Part shown: piece after piece, positions 1 through 5,080 of the stretch
Position numbering within the stretch: position 1 is the first letter of the stretch
Layout of the letters: every line of letters begins with the position of its first letter
DNA from: Bacteroidales bacterium
GTDB lineage: Bacteria > Bacteroidota > Bacteroidia > Bacteroidales > SMBSF39
Length of the DNA stretch: 5,080 nucleotides
NCBI GenBank assembly: GCA_021107685.1
Contig: JAIOSH010000220.1
Coordinates: 1 to 5,080, forward strand
Direction of reading: 5' to 3'
Notes under the pieces: model-generated
The model's database searches: none
The model's input: only the letters and a program-made list of their open reading frames with translations
Told to the model about the DNA's origin: nothing
Made by a program: the position numbers and the translations under genes

Positions 1-51
1 AGAATGACAATTCAGCCCTGTGCCGAGAGCACAGGGATTTTATGCCATTCT
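1..51. repeat. Imperfect palindrome inside the peptidase 3' region
   Basis: Two 23-nt arms (1-23 and 29-51) flank a 5-nt loop (CGAGA). The inner 8 bp (CCCTGTGC/GCACAGGG) and outer 6 bp (AGAATG/CATTCT) pair perfectly, and 17 of 23 positions match overall. It lies within the open frame, where it encodes the unusual tail SLCSRHRAELSF. The CATTCT/AGAATG ends recall palindromic repeats common between genes in Bacteroidota, but that resemblance is from memory. The element touches the window edge, so its full extent is unknown. It may be a repeat inserted into the gene or a chance hairpin. Confidence 0.55.
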
Positions 52-2536
52 TTAAACTATCTCCAAAACAGATTAAACTATCGGAAAGAGTTTGTTCTAT
101 CACCTGATATTCATGATTATTATTTAAATTTCCTATACTTGCAAAAGATTTGGTTACTTGTTGATTTGAATAAAGCAACGTCCCTGTTGAAGTAAAGATA
201 TTATTACCAAAAATAATTTCTTCTCCTTCACTATTAGCATTGATGTTAAAACCTAATGGGTGTGAATTACCATTTGAAAGGGTTTGTACGGGAAATCCGT
301 CTTTAAACCGGTATAACGCTTTATTATTAAAATTAAGGTTATTATTTTCATTTAATTCATTAATGCTGTCGTAATAATCAACTTTTATATATACATCATA
401 ATATTCGGGAAAATATCCTGATGTGGTCCAGTTAAAGATCAATGTATCTGATTTATAACCGGAAATTTCTGTAACCACAGTTGAATCAATTAATACCGAA
501 CCTGGTTCATCGGGATTGCCAATATAACAACCTACTTGAAACGGTGCAAAAATGTTTATGGAAGAATTATTCTTTATTATGGCTTGAATGTGAATGGTGT
601 CTTCTACAGTACAAAAATCAGGTGTAAAAGTTATGTCCGATGCTTTAATAATAAGATCAGGTTTAAGTGTATCAATATTTTCGTAAAGAATATTTAAAGC
701 AGGGTCTCCAAATAAATTATAACAATCCCGCCATGATAAGTTTTCCAGCTTTGTTTCCATTATAGCTTCGCCAAGTACACTTGAATAATTATTCATTAAT
801 GATTCAAAATAAGCAGAAATTATAGAGAAAGTAGTAGCAGAGGTTATAATAGATGAACCAACAAAAGCAATTGCCCCCCTTATAGAATTATAAACTGTAA
901 ATCTTTCAGCCATACAGTCGTCTGTATTATGAAAAGCACCGGTTAAACAAGCACCACTTAAAATAAATGGCAGATGATGATTGTGTGATTCATTTAAACT
1001 TCCATATTCAAAAATTCCGTACCAAGTATGACTGCCTCCATGATCCATATAATTAATAAACATATTGCTATCGTAAGCATTTAATAAATTCGTTAAATCA
1101 CCGGGTAAAATATATGGTATTAAATCCCATACAGGGTAAGATTGATTAAAATCAGGTGGAATCATAAGTTTTTTATGGTAAAACTCATCAATAATGTCAT
1201 CCATAGCAAACATCACTTCACTTTCTTTAGGGTAAAAATTAGAATCCACTCCGATATATGTAAACATTTCATCCTTCCATGCAAGTGTTTCCGGCTTAAA
1301 GTTAAGGATTTTGTGTACTACGTTATAAGTTTGGGTGTCATTATCTACGCTGCAGCGGCCTATCATGAGGTCGGGGTAAATGTCGTATATGGTATCCTGG
1401 GTAATTGTATCAACGTCATAAGTGAGCTGGGTGTACACTACATCGTATCCTCCATCACCTGGAACTACTGGATCATCAAAAGAAGGAATACCTATCAAAC
1501 TACTTTCCATCTCTACATCCCCGAATAAATTTACATAAGCAAGCTTATTATCATAAGTATTATTTGCATTTTCACTAAAATATGTGTTTCTAATTAATGT
1601 AAATATCTTATCTTTTAATAAAGCTTGGCTTGGAGTGATATAGGTGTCGATTACATCAGTTGTAACAATTTTTACATCAAATCCATTAAAGCTGGTTCTG
1701 TGATTTGCCAAAGAACATAAGGTATCGTTTTCGAAAAGTTCAGAAGGAGCAATAATCAGATAATCGCATGTATCATCTATTTTTTGATTTGGCAAGGATG
1801 TTACCCAGAAATCCTCGCAATCAAGGGTATCGGTTCCCGCACCACAACTTACCGAAGCATTCAGGCCATTCGATTGATAATTGATAAGTGTGTTTCCGAG
1901 CATTTCATTAAAAATACCAACATTCTGATGAATAGAACCTGAAGGGTTTATAAAAGATAATGTAACTTTTGCTTCGGAATATGCCCATATTTCATCTTTT
2001 ATGGGATTAAAACTAACAGGATAAAATAATACCCGGACCACATGCTGGGCCCTTATTGCTCCTTTATCAACGGTTTCTATTACCTTGCCCGGAAACCAAA
2101 TGTCAGATTCATAAAAATCCCTGTTGTAAACAAACTGTTCTACTAATGCTACAGCTCCTTCTTCTGTAGTATCAGGCACTAATTCGGGTGCAGGATAAAT
2201 GTTTATGTTACCGATTTTAACAGAATCAAACAATTCAATTTGTACGATAACACTATCGCAATCGGGAATTGCCGTTAAATATGAAATAATTGGTAATTCG
2301 GGAAACCCTATGGAATCCATTCTCAAATGCTCTTTAATTTGTACCCTATCGAATGTATCAATTTGAGTGGAAAACATTCCCGGCACATTTATTTCAAACT
2401 CTACCAAAGTGTCGTTTGAAGTTAATACATCATATTGAGGACTGGTTGATTCACTTGCTGAAAATTCAATCCAATCCTGTGATTTTGAAACAAAAACCAC
2501 AAAAAGTGTAGCGATAATTAAAGTAAACTTTTTCAT
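1..2536 (-). CDS. Secreted gingipain-like C25 cysteine peptidase (C-terminus cut by window edge)
   Basis: The frame is open for 845 codons from ATG at 2536-2534 to the window edge; I checked every codon and found no stop. Residues 1-20 (MKKFTLIIATLFVVFVSKSQ) are a signal peptide, so the protein is exported. Residues about 21-250 fit the C25 propeptide region. The catalytic domain spans about 258-620. It contains YVNLFGD (334-340), PDLMIGR (388-394), the His motif NYMDHGG with His499, the Cys motif SGACLTGAF with Cys530, and NLFGDPAL around Asp611. A 31-residue His-Cys gap and the ACxxGxF motif match gingipains, so activity is plausible. Residues about 626-735 resemble a CARDB domain, and 746-845 look like the first blades of a propeller-like repeat region. 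By family analogy it is probably a type IX secretion substrate, but any C-terminal sorting domain lies outside the window. The leader has no Shine-Dalgarno sequence. An insertion sequence ends 14 bp before the ATG, so its native promoter is probably separated from it. Confidence 0.93.
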   Translation of the reverse strand, partial: MKKFTLIIATLFVVFVSKSQDWIEFSASESTSPQYDVLTSNDTLVEFEINVPGMFSTQIDTFDRVQIKEHLRMDSIGFPELPIISYLTAIPDCDSVIVQIELFDSVKIGNINIYPAPELVPDTTEEGAVALVEQFVYNRDFYESDIWFPGKVIETVDKGAIRAQHVVRVLFYPVSFNPIKDEIWAYSEAKVTLSFINPSGSIHQNVGIFNEMLGNTLINYQSNGLNASVSCGAGTDTLDCEDFWVTSLPNQKIDDTCDYLIIAPSELFENDTLCSLANHRTSFNGFDVKIVTTDVIDTYITPSQALLKDKIFTLIRNTYFSENANNTYDNKLAYVNLFGDVEMESSLIGIPSFDDPVVPGDGGYDVVYTQLTYDVDTITQDTIYDIYPDLMIGRCSVDNDTQTYNVVHKILNFKPETLAWKDEMFTYIGVDSNFYPKESEVMFAMDDIIDEFYHKKLMIPPDFNQSYPVWDLIPYILPGDLTNLLNAYDSNMFINYMDHGGSHTWYGIFEYGSLNESHNHHLPFILSGACLTGAFHNTDDCMAERFTVYNSIRGAIAFVGSSIITSATTFSIISAYFESLMNNYSSVLGEAIMETKLENLSWRDCYNLFGDPALNILYENIDTLKPDLIIKASDITFTPDFCTVEDTIHIQAIIKNNSSINIFAPFQVGCYIGNPDEPGSVLIDSTVVTEISGYKSDTLIFNWTTSGYFPEYYDVYIKVDYYDSINELNENNNLNFNNKALYRFKDGFPVQTLSNGNSHPLGFNINANSEGEEIIFGNNIFTSTGTLLYSNQQVTKSFASIGNLNNNHEYQVIEQTLSDSLICFGDSLKNGIKSLCSRHRAELSF

Positions 2537-2550
2537 TTTATTAGATATTA

Positions 2551-2567
2551 ATTCAGACTTCTTAAAA
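2551..2567 (+). repeat. Left terminal inverted repeat of the insertion sequence
   Basis: The sequence ATTCAGACTTCTTAAAA is the exact reverse complement of 4824-4840. Similarity stops abruptly inward (GCTAAATT against TATTTAAA on the other side). Outward, an alignment with a one-base gap adds ATATTA, but this is low-complexity sequence, so the outer boundary is uncertain by a few bases. Confidence 0.85.
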
Positions 2568-2638
2568 GCTAAATTCAATAAGAGATGCTTGTTTTGATAA
2601 GCACCAGTAATACAAGCGATTGCACGAATTTTGTAAAT

Positions 2639-2651
2639 AAAACTGGACGTT
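2639..2651 (+). repeat. Left subterminal inverted repeat
   Basis: AAAACTGGACGTT matches the reverse complement of 4791-4803 at 12 of 13 positions, with the core TGGACGTT identical. It starts 88 bp from the left end, whereas its partner lies 37 bp from the right end. It may be a second transposase-binding site, or possibly a relic of older element ends. The left copy continues as TCCA, so TGGACGTTCCA is itself nearly palindromic. Confidence 0.5.
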
Positions 2652-2707
2652 CCAATTTTCTAAATAAATATAAATAAAATAATTATAAAATAAAAAGGGT
2701 GAAAAAA

Positions 2708-2717
2708 TATAATTTTG
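2708..2717 (+). promoter_or_regulatory. Probable transposase promoter (-7/-10 box)
   Basis: TATAATTTTG contains a full match to the Bacteroidota -7 consensus TAnnTTTG (TAATTTTG, 2710-2717) and also a TATAAT. It would start transcription near 2724, about 40 nt before the transposase ATG. No TTTG -33 element is visible at the usual spacing, so the call rests on the -7 box and its location in AT-rich DNA. Confidence 0.4.
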
Positions 2718-2722
2718 CATAT

Positions 2723-2754
2723 TTTTTTGTAATTTTACATCGTAAAACAAAAAA
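2723..2754 (+). promoter_or_regulatory. Hairpin in the transposase 5' leader
   Basis: TTTTTTG (2723-2729) and TTTTAC (2733-2738) pair with GTAAAA (2742-2747) and CAAAAAA (2748-2754). This gives 13 bp in two blocks with a 3-nt bulge (TAA) and a 3-nt loop (ATC). It ends 11 nt before the transposase ATG. It could limit read-in of outside transcripts, modulate transposase translation, or form an operator. No typical terminator U-run follows on the plus strand. On the minus strand the A-run also lies inside the stem. Confidence 0.45.
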
Positions 2755-2765
2755 CTACTCATAAA

Positions 2766-4781
2766 ATGAACACCCTTTTTAAAGTTGATAAAGATAATAT
2801 GATTATTCAAATTGGCAATGGATTTGGAATAAAAATAATAGAAAACAAGGTAAATATTTATCGTAATGGACTTTGGTTAAAAGAGATAGAAATTAAATCC
2901 GGATTAGATAAACGAGTATTGGTTGTTGATTTAGTTGAAAAATTCGGTGTATCCAAGATGAAATTATCCAAAGCCCTAAGTATTTCCAGGACAAGCATTG
3001 ACACCTGGGTTAAAGTATATCGGCAAAAAGGAGCCGAAGGGCTTGTAAATAGCAGTAAGAAAGGGGTAGGAAGGAAAAAGATGTCTGTAGTACGCCCCGA
3101 AGGAAATAAATTTGAAGAAATAGGACAAGACAATAAAAGACAAAGGCTTTTGCTTGAGAAACAGAATCTTAAGATTCAATTTCCAGAACCTGAACCAACA
3201 CAAGAAACCGAAAAACAAGAACACTTCAACCATGAACAAGAATATAGGGAAAACCGGTACGCAGGTAGTTTTCTTTACTGGGCAGTTATTCAGCATCAAT
3301 TTAAGTTTATGCAGTCAGTTGAATTTATTTTTGGAGGTTATAGCACTGTTATTTATCTTTTTGTGATGATGCATGTTAACCGTATTAGCTCAATAGAACA
3401 AATCAAAACAGTATTTAAAAAAGAGTTTGGATGTTTATTGGGTTTACATAAATTATTTAGTATACCCAATTTATGGAAAATGATACATGAAGCAGTAGCA
3501 CTAAAAAAAAGTCCAGCCTTGCGTAAACATTTTTTTTATTATCAAATGCGAAAGGGATTAGTATCATTATGGTATTTATTTATAGATGGACATTTTATTC
3601 CCTATACAGGAAAAGAAAAAGTACACAAAAACTTTCATACACAAAGGGCGATGATGGAACCGGGTCAAAATGAAATATTCATCCATGATATACAAGGACG
3701 AATTGTATACTTTGACTTGCAAGAAGGAAAAGGGAATATGCTGGAAGTAATTAAAGAACAAAGCAAAACAATTGCACCTTATCTTGGTAATGAGCCACCC
3801 TTATTTGTGGCAGATAAAGAAATTTGGGGTGTTGATAAATTTTTATCCTTGCAGGATTGCCGGTTTATTACCTGGGAAAAGAATACTAATGTAGAAGAAA
3901 CCAAATCAATAGATGCCGGTTTGTTTTCAGAGCCGTTTGAGTTAAACAATACAGAATACCAGGTATATGAAACGAGCAAAGTTTACAAAAACATAAAAGG
4001 AAGCAAAATAAAGTTACGCCGAATAATTATTTGGAATAAAAAAACAGGAAAGCGACCGGTAGCAGTAGCATTAGATGAATATGAAGACACTCTTACTCTT
4101 GCAAAGGCAATGTTAAATCGTTGGGGCAAGAGTGAAAACAGCTTCAAGCATATGGGCAATCGAACTAAGATGCATTATAATCCTGTAATAGAAATATCAA
4201 GGGATAGCCAAAATCAAGAGATTATAAACCCTCAATTCATTAAACTTGATAAAGAATTATCAAAATTAAAACACCAACTTTCTAAAACAGAGAGAAATAT
4301 AGGACAAAAGCCAATAACTCAAAAAAAAGATGGTAGCATCCGTAAAAATCAAAGCAGGGATTATTTATTGGAGCAACAAAATAAACTTCAATCACAAATA
4401 CAAGAAATAAAAGCAAAATTGGAGAAATGTCCACAAAGAGTTGATAGCAGTGGCGTCGAAGGGAAAAGGCAATTTAAGGTAATTGAAACAGAGGCAAAAA
4501 ATTTATGGGATATATCCGAAACTATAATGTGGAACAGCAGGAAATATTTAAGTAAATTACTTGAAGAATATTTGCCTAACAAAAGAGATTTATTGCCTGT
4601 TTTAGATGCAATTACAAGTTCAAAAGGTAAAGTAAAAATAACAAAGGATGCGGTAATTGTAGTATTAGAGGCATTAGAAAGAAAGCAATTTTATCAGGCA
4701 CAATTACAGCTATGTCGTAAGTTAAACCAGATGAATGTGAGATTCAGTAATCAAAAAATCCTATTTTTTGATGTTGAATAA
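2766..4781 (+). CDS. DDE transposase of the insertion sequence (671 aa)
   Basis: It is the only gene of the element and probably catalyses its cut-and-paste or copy movement. Residues about 47-95 form a helix-turn-helix region (VSKMKLSKALSISRTSIDTW), followed by a basic linker (KKGVGRKK). The likely RNase H-like catalytic residues are Asp274 in FIDGHFIPYTG, Asp350 in FVADKE and Glu457 in RWGKSENSFK. The last resembles the R-W-x-x-E-N-F-F-K signature of IS4-like transposases. After Glu457 come two strongly charged, Gln/Lys-rich helical segments (about 490-512 and 529-555, probably coiled coil) and a C-terminal domain (about 570-671). The ATG follows an A-rich leader without Shine-Dalgarno sequence, and the frame has no interruption. 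I recognise the general family of long DDE transposases with this architecture, but cannot give an IS family name. The DDE assignment is from motifs only. Confidence 0.88.
   Translation: MNTLFKVDKDNMIIQIGNGFGIKIIENKVNIYRNGLWLKEIEIKSGLDKRVLVVDLVEKFGVSKMKLSKALSISRTSIDTWVKVYRQKGAEGLVNSSKKGVGRKKMSVVRPEGNKFEEIGQDNKRQRLLLEKQNLKIQFPEPEPTQETEKQEHFNHEQEYRENRYAGSFLYWAVIQHQFKFMQSVEFIFGGYSTVIYLFVMMHVNRISSIEQIKTVFKKEFGCLLGLHKLFSIPNLWKMIHEAVALKKSPALRKHFFYYQMRKGLVSLWYLFIDGHFIPYTGKEKVHKNFHTQRAMMEPGQNEIFIHDIQGRIVYFDLQEGKGNMLEVIKEQSKTIAPYLGNEPPLFVADKEIWGVDKFLSLQDCRFITWEKNTNVEETKSIDAGLFSEPFELNNTEYQVYETSKVYKNIKGSKIKLRRIIIWNKKTGKRPVAVALDEYEDTLTLAKAMLNRWGKSENSFKHMGNRTKMHYNPVIEISRDSQNQEIINPQFIKLDKELSKLKHQLSKTERNIGQKPITQKKDGSIRKNQSRDYLLEQQNKLQSQIQEIKAKLEKCPQRVDSSGVEGKRQFKVIETEAKNLWDISETIMWNSRKYLSKLLEEYLPNKRDLLPVLDAITSSKGKVKITKDAVIVVLEALERKQFYQAQLQLCRKLNQMNVRFSNQKILFFDVE
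4750..4772 (+). repeat. Perfect 10-bp hairpin in the last transposase codons
   Basis: ATCAAAAAAT (4750-4759) and ATTTTTTGAT (4763-4772) are exact reverse complements separated by CCT. It overlaps codons for NQKILFFDV, ends 7 bp before the stop codon at 4779, and is not followed by a T-run. It might protect the mRNA 3' end or weaken transcription in either direction, or it may be a by-product of Lys/Phe codons in AT-rich DNA. Confidence 0.5.
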
Positions 4782-4790
4782 AAATATATA

Positions 4791-4803
4791 AACGTCCATT
4801 TTT
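4791..4803 (-). repeat. Right subterminal inverted repeat
   Basis: AACGTCCATTTTT is the partner of 2639-2651 (12 of 13 matches in opposite orientation). It lies just after the transposase stop codon and before the right terminal repeat. The GC-containing core AACGTCCA stands out in an otherwise almost pure A/T stretch, which makes chance matching less likely. Confidence 0.5.
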
Positions 4804-4823
4804 TTAGGGCTATTTTTTAAATA

Positions 4824-4840
4824 TTTTAAGAAGTCTGAAT
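4824..4840 (-). repeat. Right terminal inverted repeat of the insertion sequence
   Basis: This is a perfect 17-bp match, in opposite orientation, to 2551-2567. It starts 42 bp after the transposase stop codon. On the minus strand it supplies a stop codon (TAA at 4828-4826) that ends the lipoprotein-like frame entering from the right. Confidence 0.85.
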
Positions 4841-4988
4841 ATAATATGCTTTAGTAATAAAAAAATATGCCTTATCATTTATTTGATAATCATAAAATTC
4901 AGGAACACTTCCAAAAACCATTTTCATATCTTCTTTTTCTGAACAACCACCTAAGGGGATTTAAAATTAATAATTCCATTTTTACCAT
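4826..4988 (-). pseudogene. Small lipoprotein-like gene, frameshifted and interrupted by the insertion sequence
   Basis: The minus-strand frame at 4960-4841 reads PLGGCSEKEDMKMVFGSVPE and continues to KAYY at the element boundary, then IQTS and a stop inside the terminal repeat. LGGC is a lipobox (Cys codon 4945-4943). The following S-E-K-E-D puts K-E-D at +4 to +6, which matches the lipoprotein export signal known for Bacteroidota surface lipoproteins. The frame has stops just upstream and no start before the lipobox. The adjacent frame, from ATG at 4988 or 4979, reads a hydrophobic MELLILNPL that would join GGCSEKED if one base near 4952 were removed. I infer a one-base frameshift in the signal peptide. 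ATG 4988 overlaps the stop of the preceding gene, which is operon-like. Alternatively translation starts at ATG 4927 and gives a 33-residue peptide. No function is recognised. Confidence 0.45.
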
Positions 4989-5080
4989 AGAGTTGGCATG
5001 ATTAATTTTTTACATTTTTCCGGCTTGATTTCAATAAACCATTTTCCAAGTTCTTTATCTCGTTCAATTATTTTTTCATA
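4982..5080 (-). CDS. C-terminal end of an unrecognised protein (start outside window)
   Basis: The minus-strand frame is open from the right edge for 32 codons and ends at TAA (4984-4982). It reads YEKIIERDKELGKWFIEIKP, then a short Lys-rich stretch and PTLW at the C-terminus. The other two minus frames have stops here, and the composition (charged, with spaced Trp/Phe/Ile) looks like real protein. It has no recognisable motif, signal or membrane segment. Its stop overlaps a possible start (ATG 4988) of the following lipoprotein-like frame, and it shares the strand of the C25 peptidase, so the three may have formed one transcription unit before the insertion. It could also be the upstream part of the same decayed gene, because both frames are in the same register, separated by three stops. 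Confidence 0.4.
   Translation of the reverse strand, partial: YEKIIERDKELGKWFIEIKPEKCKKLIMPTLW

Larger units (their letters stand above)
2568..2765 (+). other. Non-coding left region of the insertion sequence, leader of the transposase
   Basis: These roughly 200 bp between the left terminal repeat and the transposase start hold no convincing gene. The first part, to about 2638, is less AT-rich and contains a short inverted repeat, GCTTGT at 2587-2592 with ACAAGC at 2612-2617, plus a tighter GCTT/AAGC pair (2587-2590 and 2599-2602). The middle holds the subterminal repeat TGGACGTT. The rest is very AT-rich and carries the promoter-like box and leader hairpin. The right end of the element has no counterpart to 2568-2638, so the two ends are asymmetric. 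Confidence 0.6.
2551..4840 (+). mobile_element. Insertion sequence with a single DDE transposase, 2,290 bp, family unassigned
   Basis: The element is defined by a perfect 17-bp inverted repeat at its two ends (2551-2567 and 4824-4840) enclosing one long transposase gene and no passenger gene. About 200 bp of non-coding DNA precede the transposase and about 60 bp follow it. The ends read ATTCAGAC...GTCTGAAT. No clean target duplication is visible: trimming one end base-pair at a time gives at best a 2-bp AT repeat (ends TCAGAC...GTCTGA), or a 6-bp repeat with one mismatch (TATTAT/TAATAT on the minus strand) directly outside the 17-bp repeats. The flanks are AT-rich, so neither is convincing. 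It sits between minus-strand genes, just upstream of the C25 peptidase. The transposase frame is intact, so the element could still be active. Confidence 0.85.

Noticed and set aside
4..195. A 63-codon plus-strand frame at the window start
   Set aside because: It is antisense to the peptidase frame and has no start context or recognisable motif.
1142..1528. A 128-codon plus-strand open frame with hydrophobic stretches
   Set aside because: It lies entirely inside the C25 peptidase frame on the other strand, which has clear motifs on both sides and no break; this is a shadow frame.
2541..2550. A target-site duplication flanking the element (ATATTA left, ATAATA right)
   Set aside because: These flanks are closer to an inverted than a direct repeat, and the best direct match is 2 bp or has a mismatch in very AT-rich DNA, so I do not annotate one.
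2551..2640. An outward promoter from the left end of the element driving the C25 peptidase
   Set aside because: Only TAGCTTTT (one mismatch to TAnnTTTG) is present and no -33 TTTG lies at the proper distance; not strong enough to call.
2562..2810. An 82-codon minus-strand open frame across the left part of the insertion sequence
   Set aside because: It overlaps the transposase start, the promoter-like box and the leader hairpin; its Phe/Tyr/Ile-rich product reflects AT-rich non-coding DNA.
4781..4827. A rho-independent terminator after the transposase
   Set aside because: There are T-runs, but the only pairing is a weak AAAATAT/ATATTTT stem with a long loop and no GC-rich stem.

Overview
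The window looks like chromosomal DNA of an uncultured or little-studied Bacteroidota (Bacteroidetes) species. The DNA is AT-rich. The main host gene encodes a gingipain-type C25 cysteine peptidase with an N-terminal signal peptide. Starts lack Shine-Dalgarno sequences and are preceded by A-rich leaders. The promoter-like site ahead of the transposase fits the TAnnTTTG box of this phylum. A small fragment carries a lipobox followed by a K-E-D surface-export signal typical of Bacteroidota lipoproteins.

Layout. (1) Positions 1-2536, minus strand: one open frame of 845 codons, cut by the window's left edge. It encodes a secreted C25 (gingipain-like) peptidase with signal peptide, propeptide region, caspase-like catalytic domain (His499/Cys530), a CARDB-like domain and the start of a propeller-like repeat region. 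The last 51 bases form an imperfect palindrome. (2) Positions 2551-4840: a 2,290-bp insertion sequence bounded by perfect 17-bp inverted repeats. It has a single 671-aa DDE transposase on the plus strand, a hairpin in the 5' leader, a second hairpin in the last codons, and a short subterminal inverted repeat. (3) Positions 4841-5080, minus strand: the end of one coding frame (32 codons, start outside the window) and a short lipoprotein-like frame with an apparent one-base frameshift, whose last residues run into the insertion sequence.

Interpretation. The insertion sequence appears to have landed between co-directional minus-strand genes, only 14 bp before the C25 peptidase start codon. It therefore separates the peptidase from the small lipoprotein-like gene and from any promoter upstream. 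If the element is removed on paper, the lipoprotein-like frame ends in TAA 11 nt before the peptidase ATG, which is an operon-like arrangement. I found no clean target-site duplication, so an older insertion or recombination between element copies is also possible. I do not see a defence system, CRISPR array, tRNA or rRNA. The most unusual material is the transposase, which I cannot assign to a named family, and the disrupted lipoprotein/peptidase junction.
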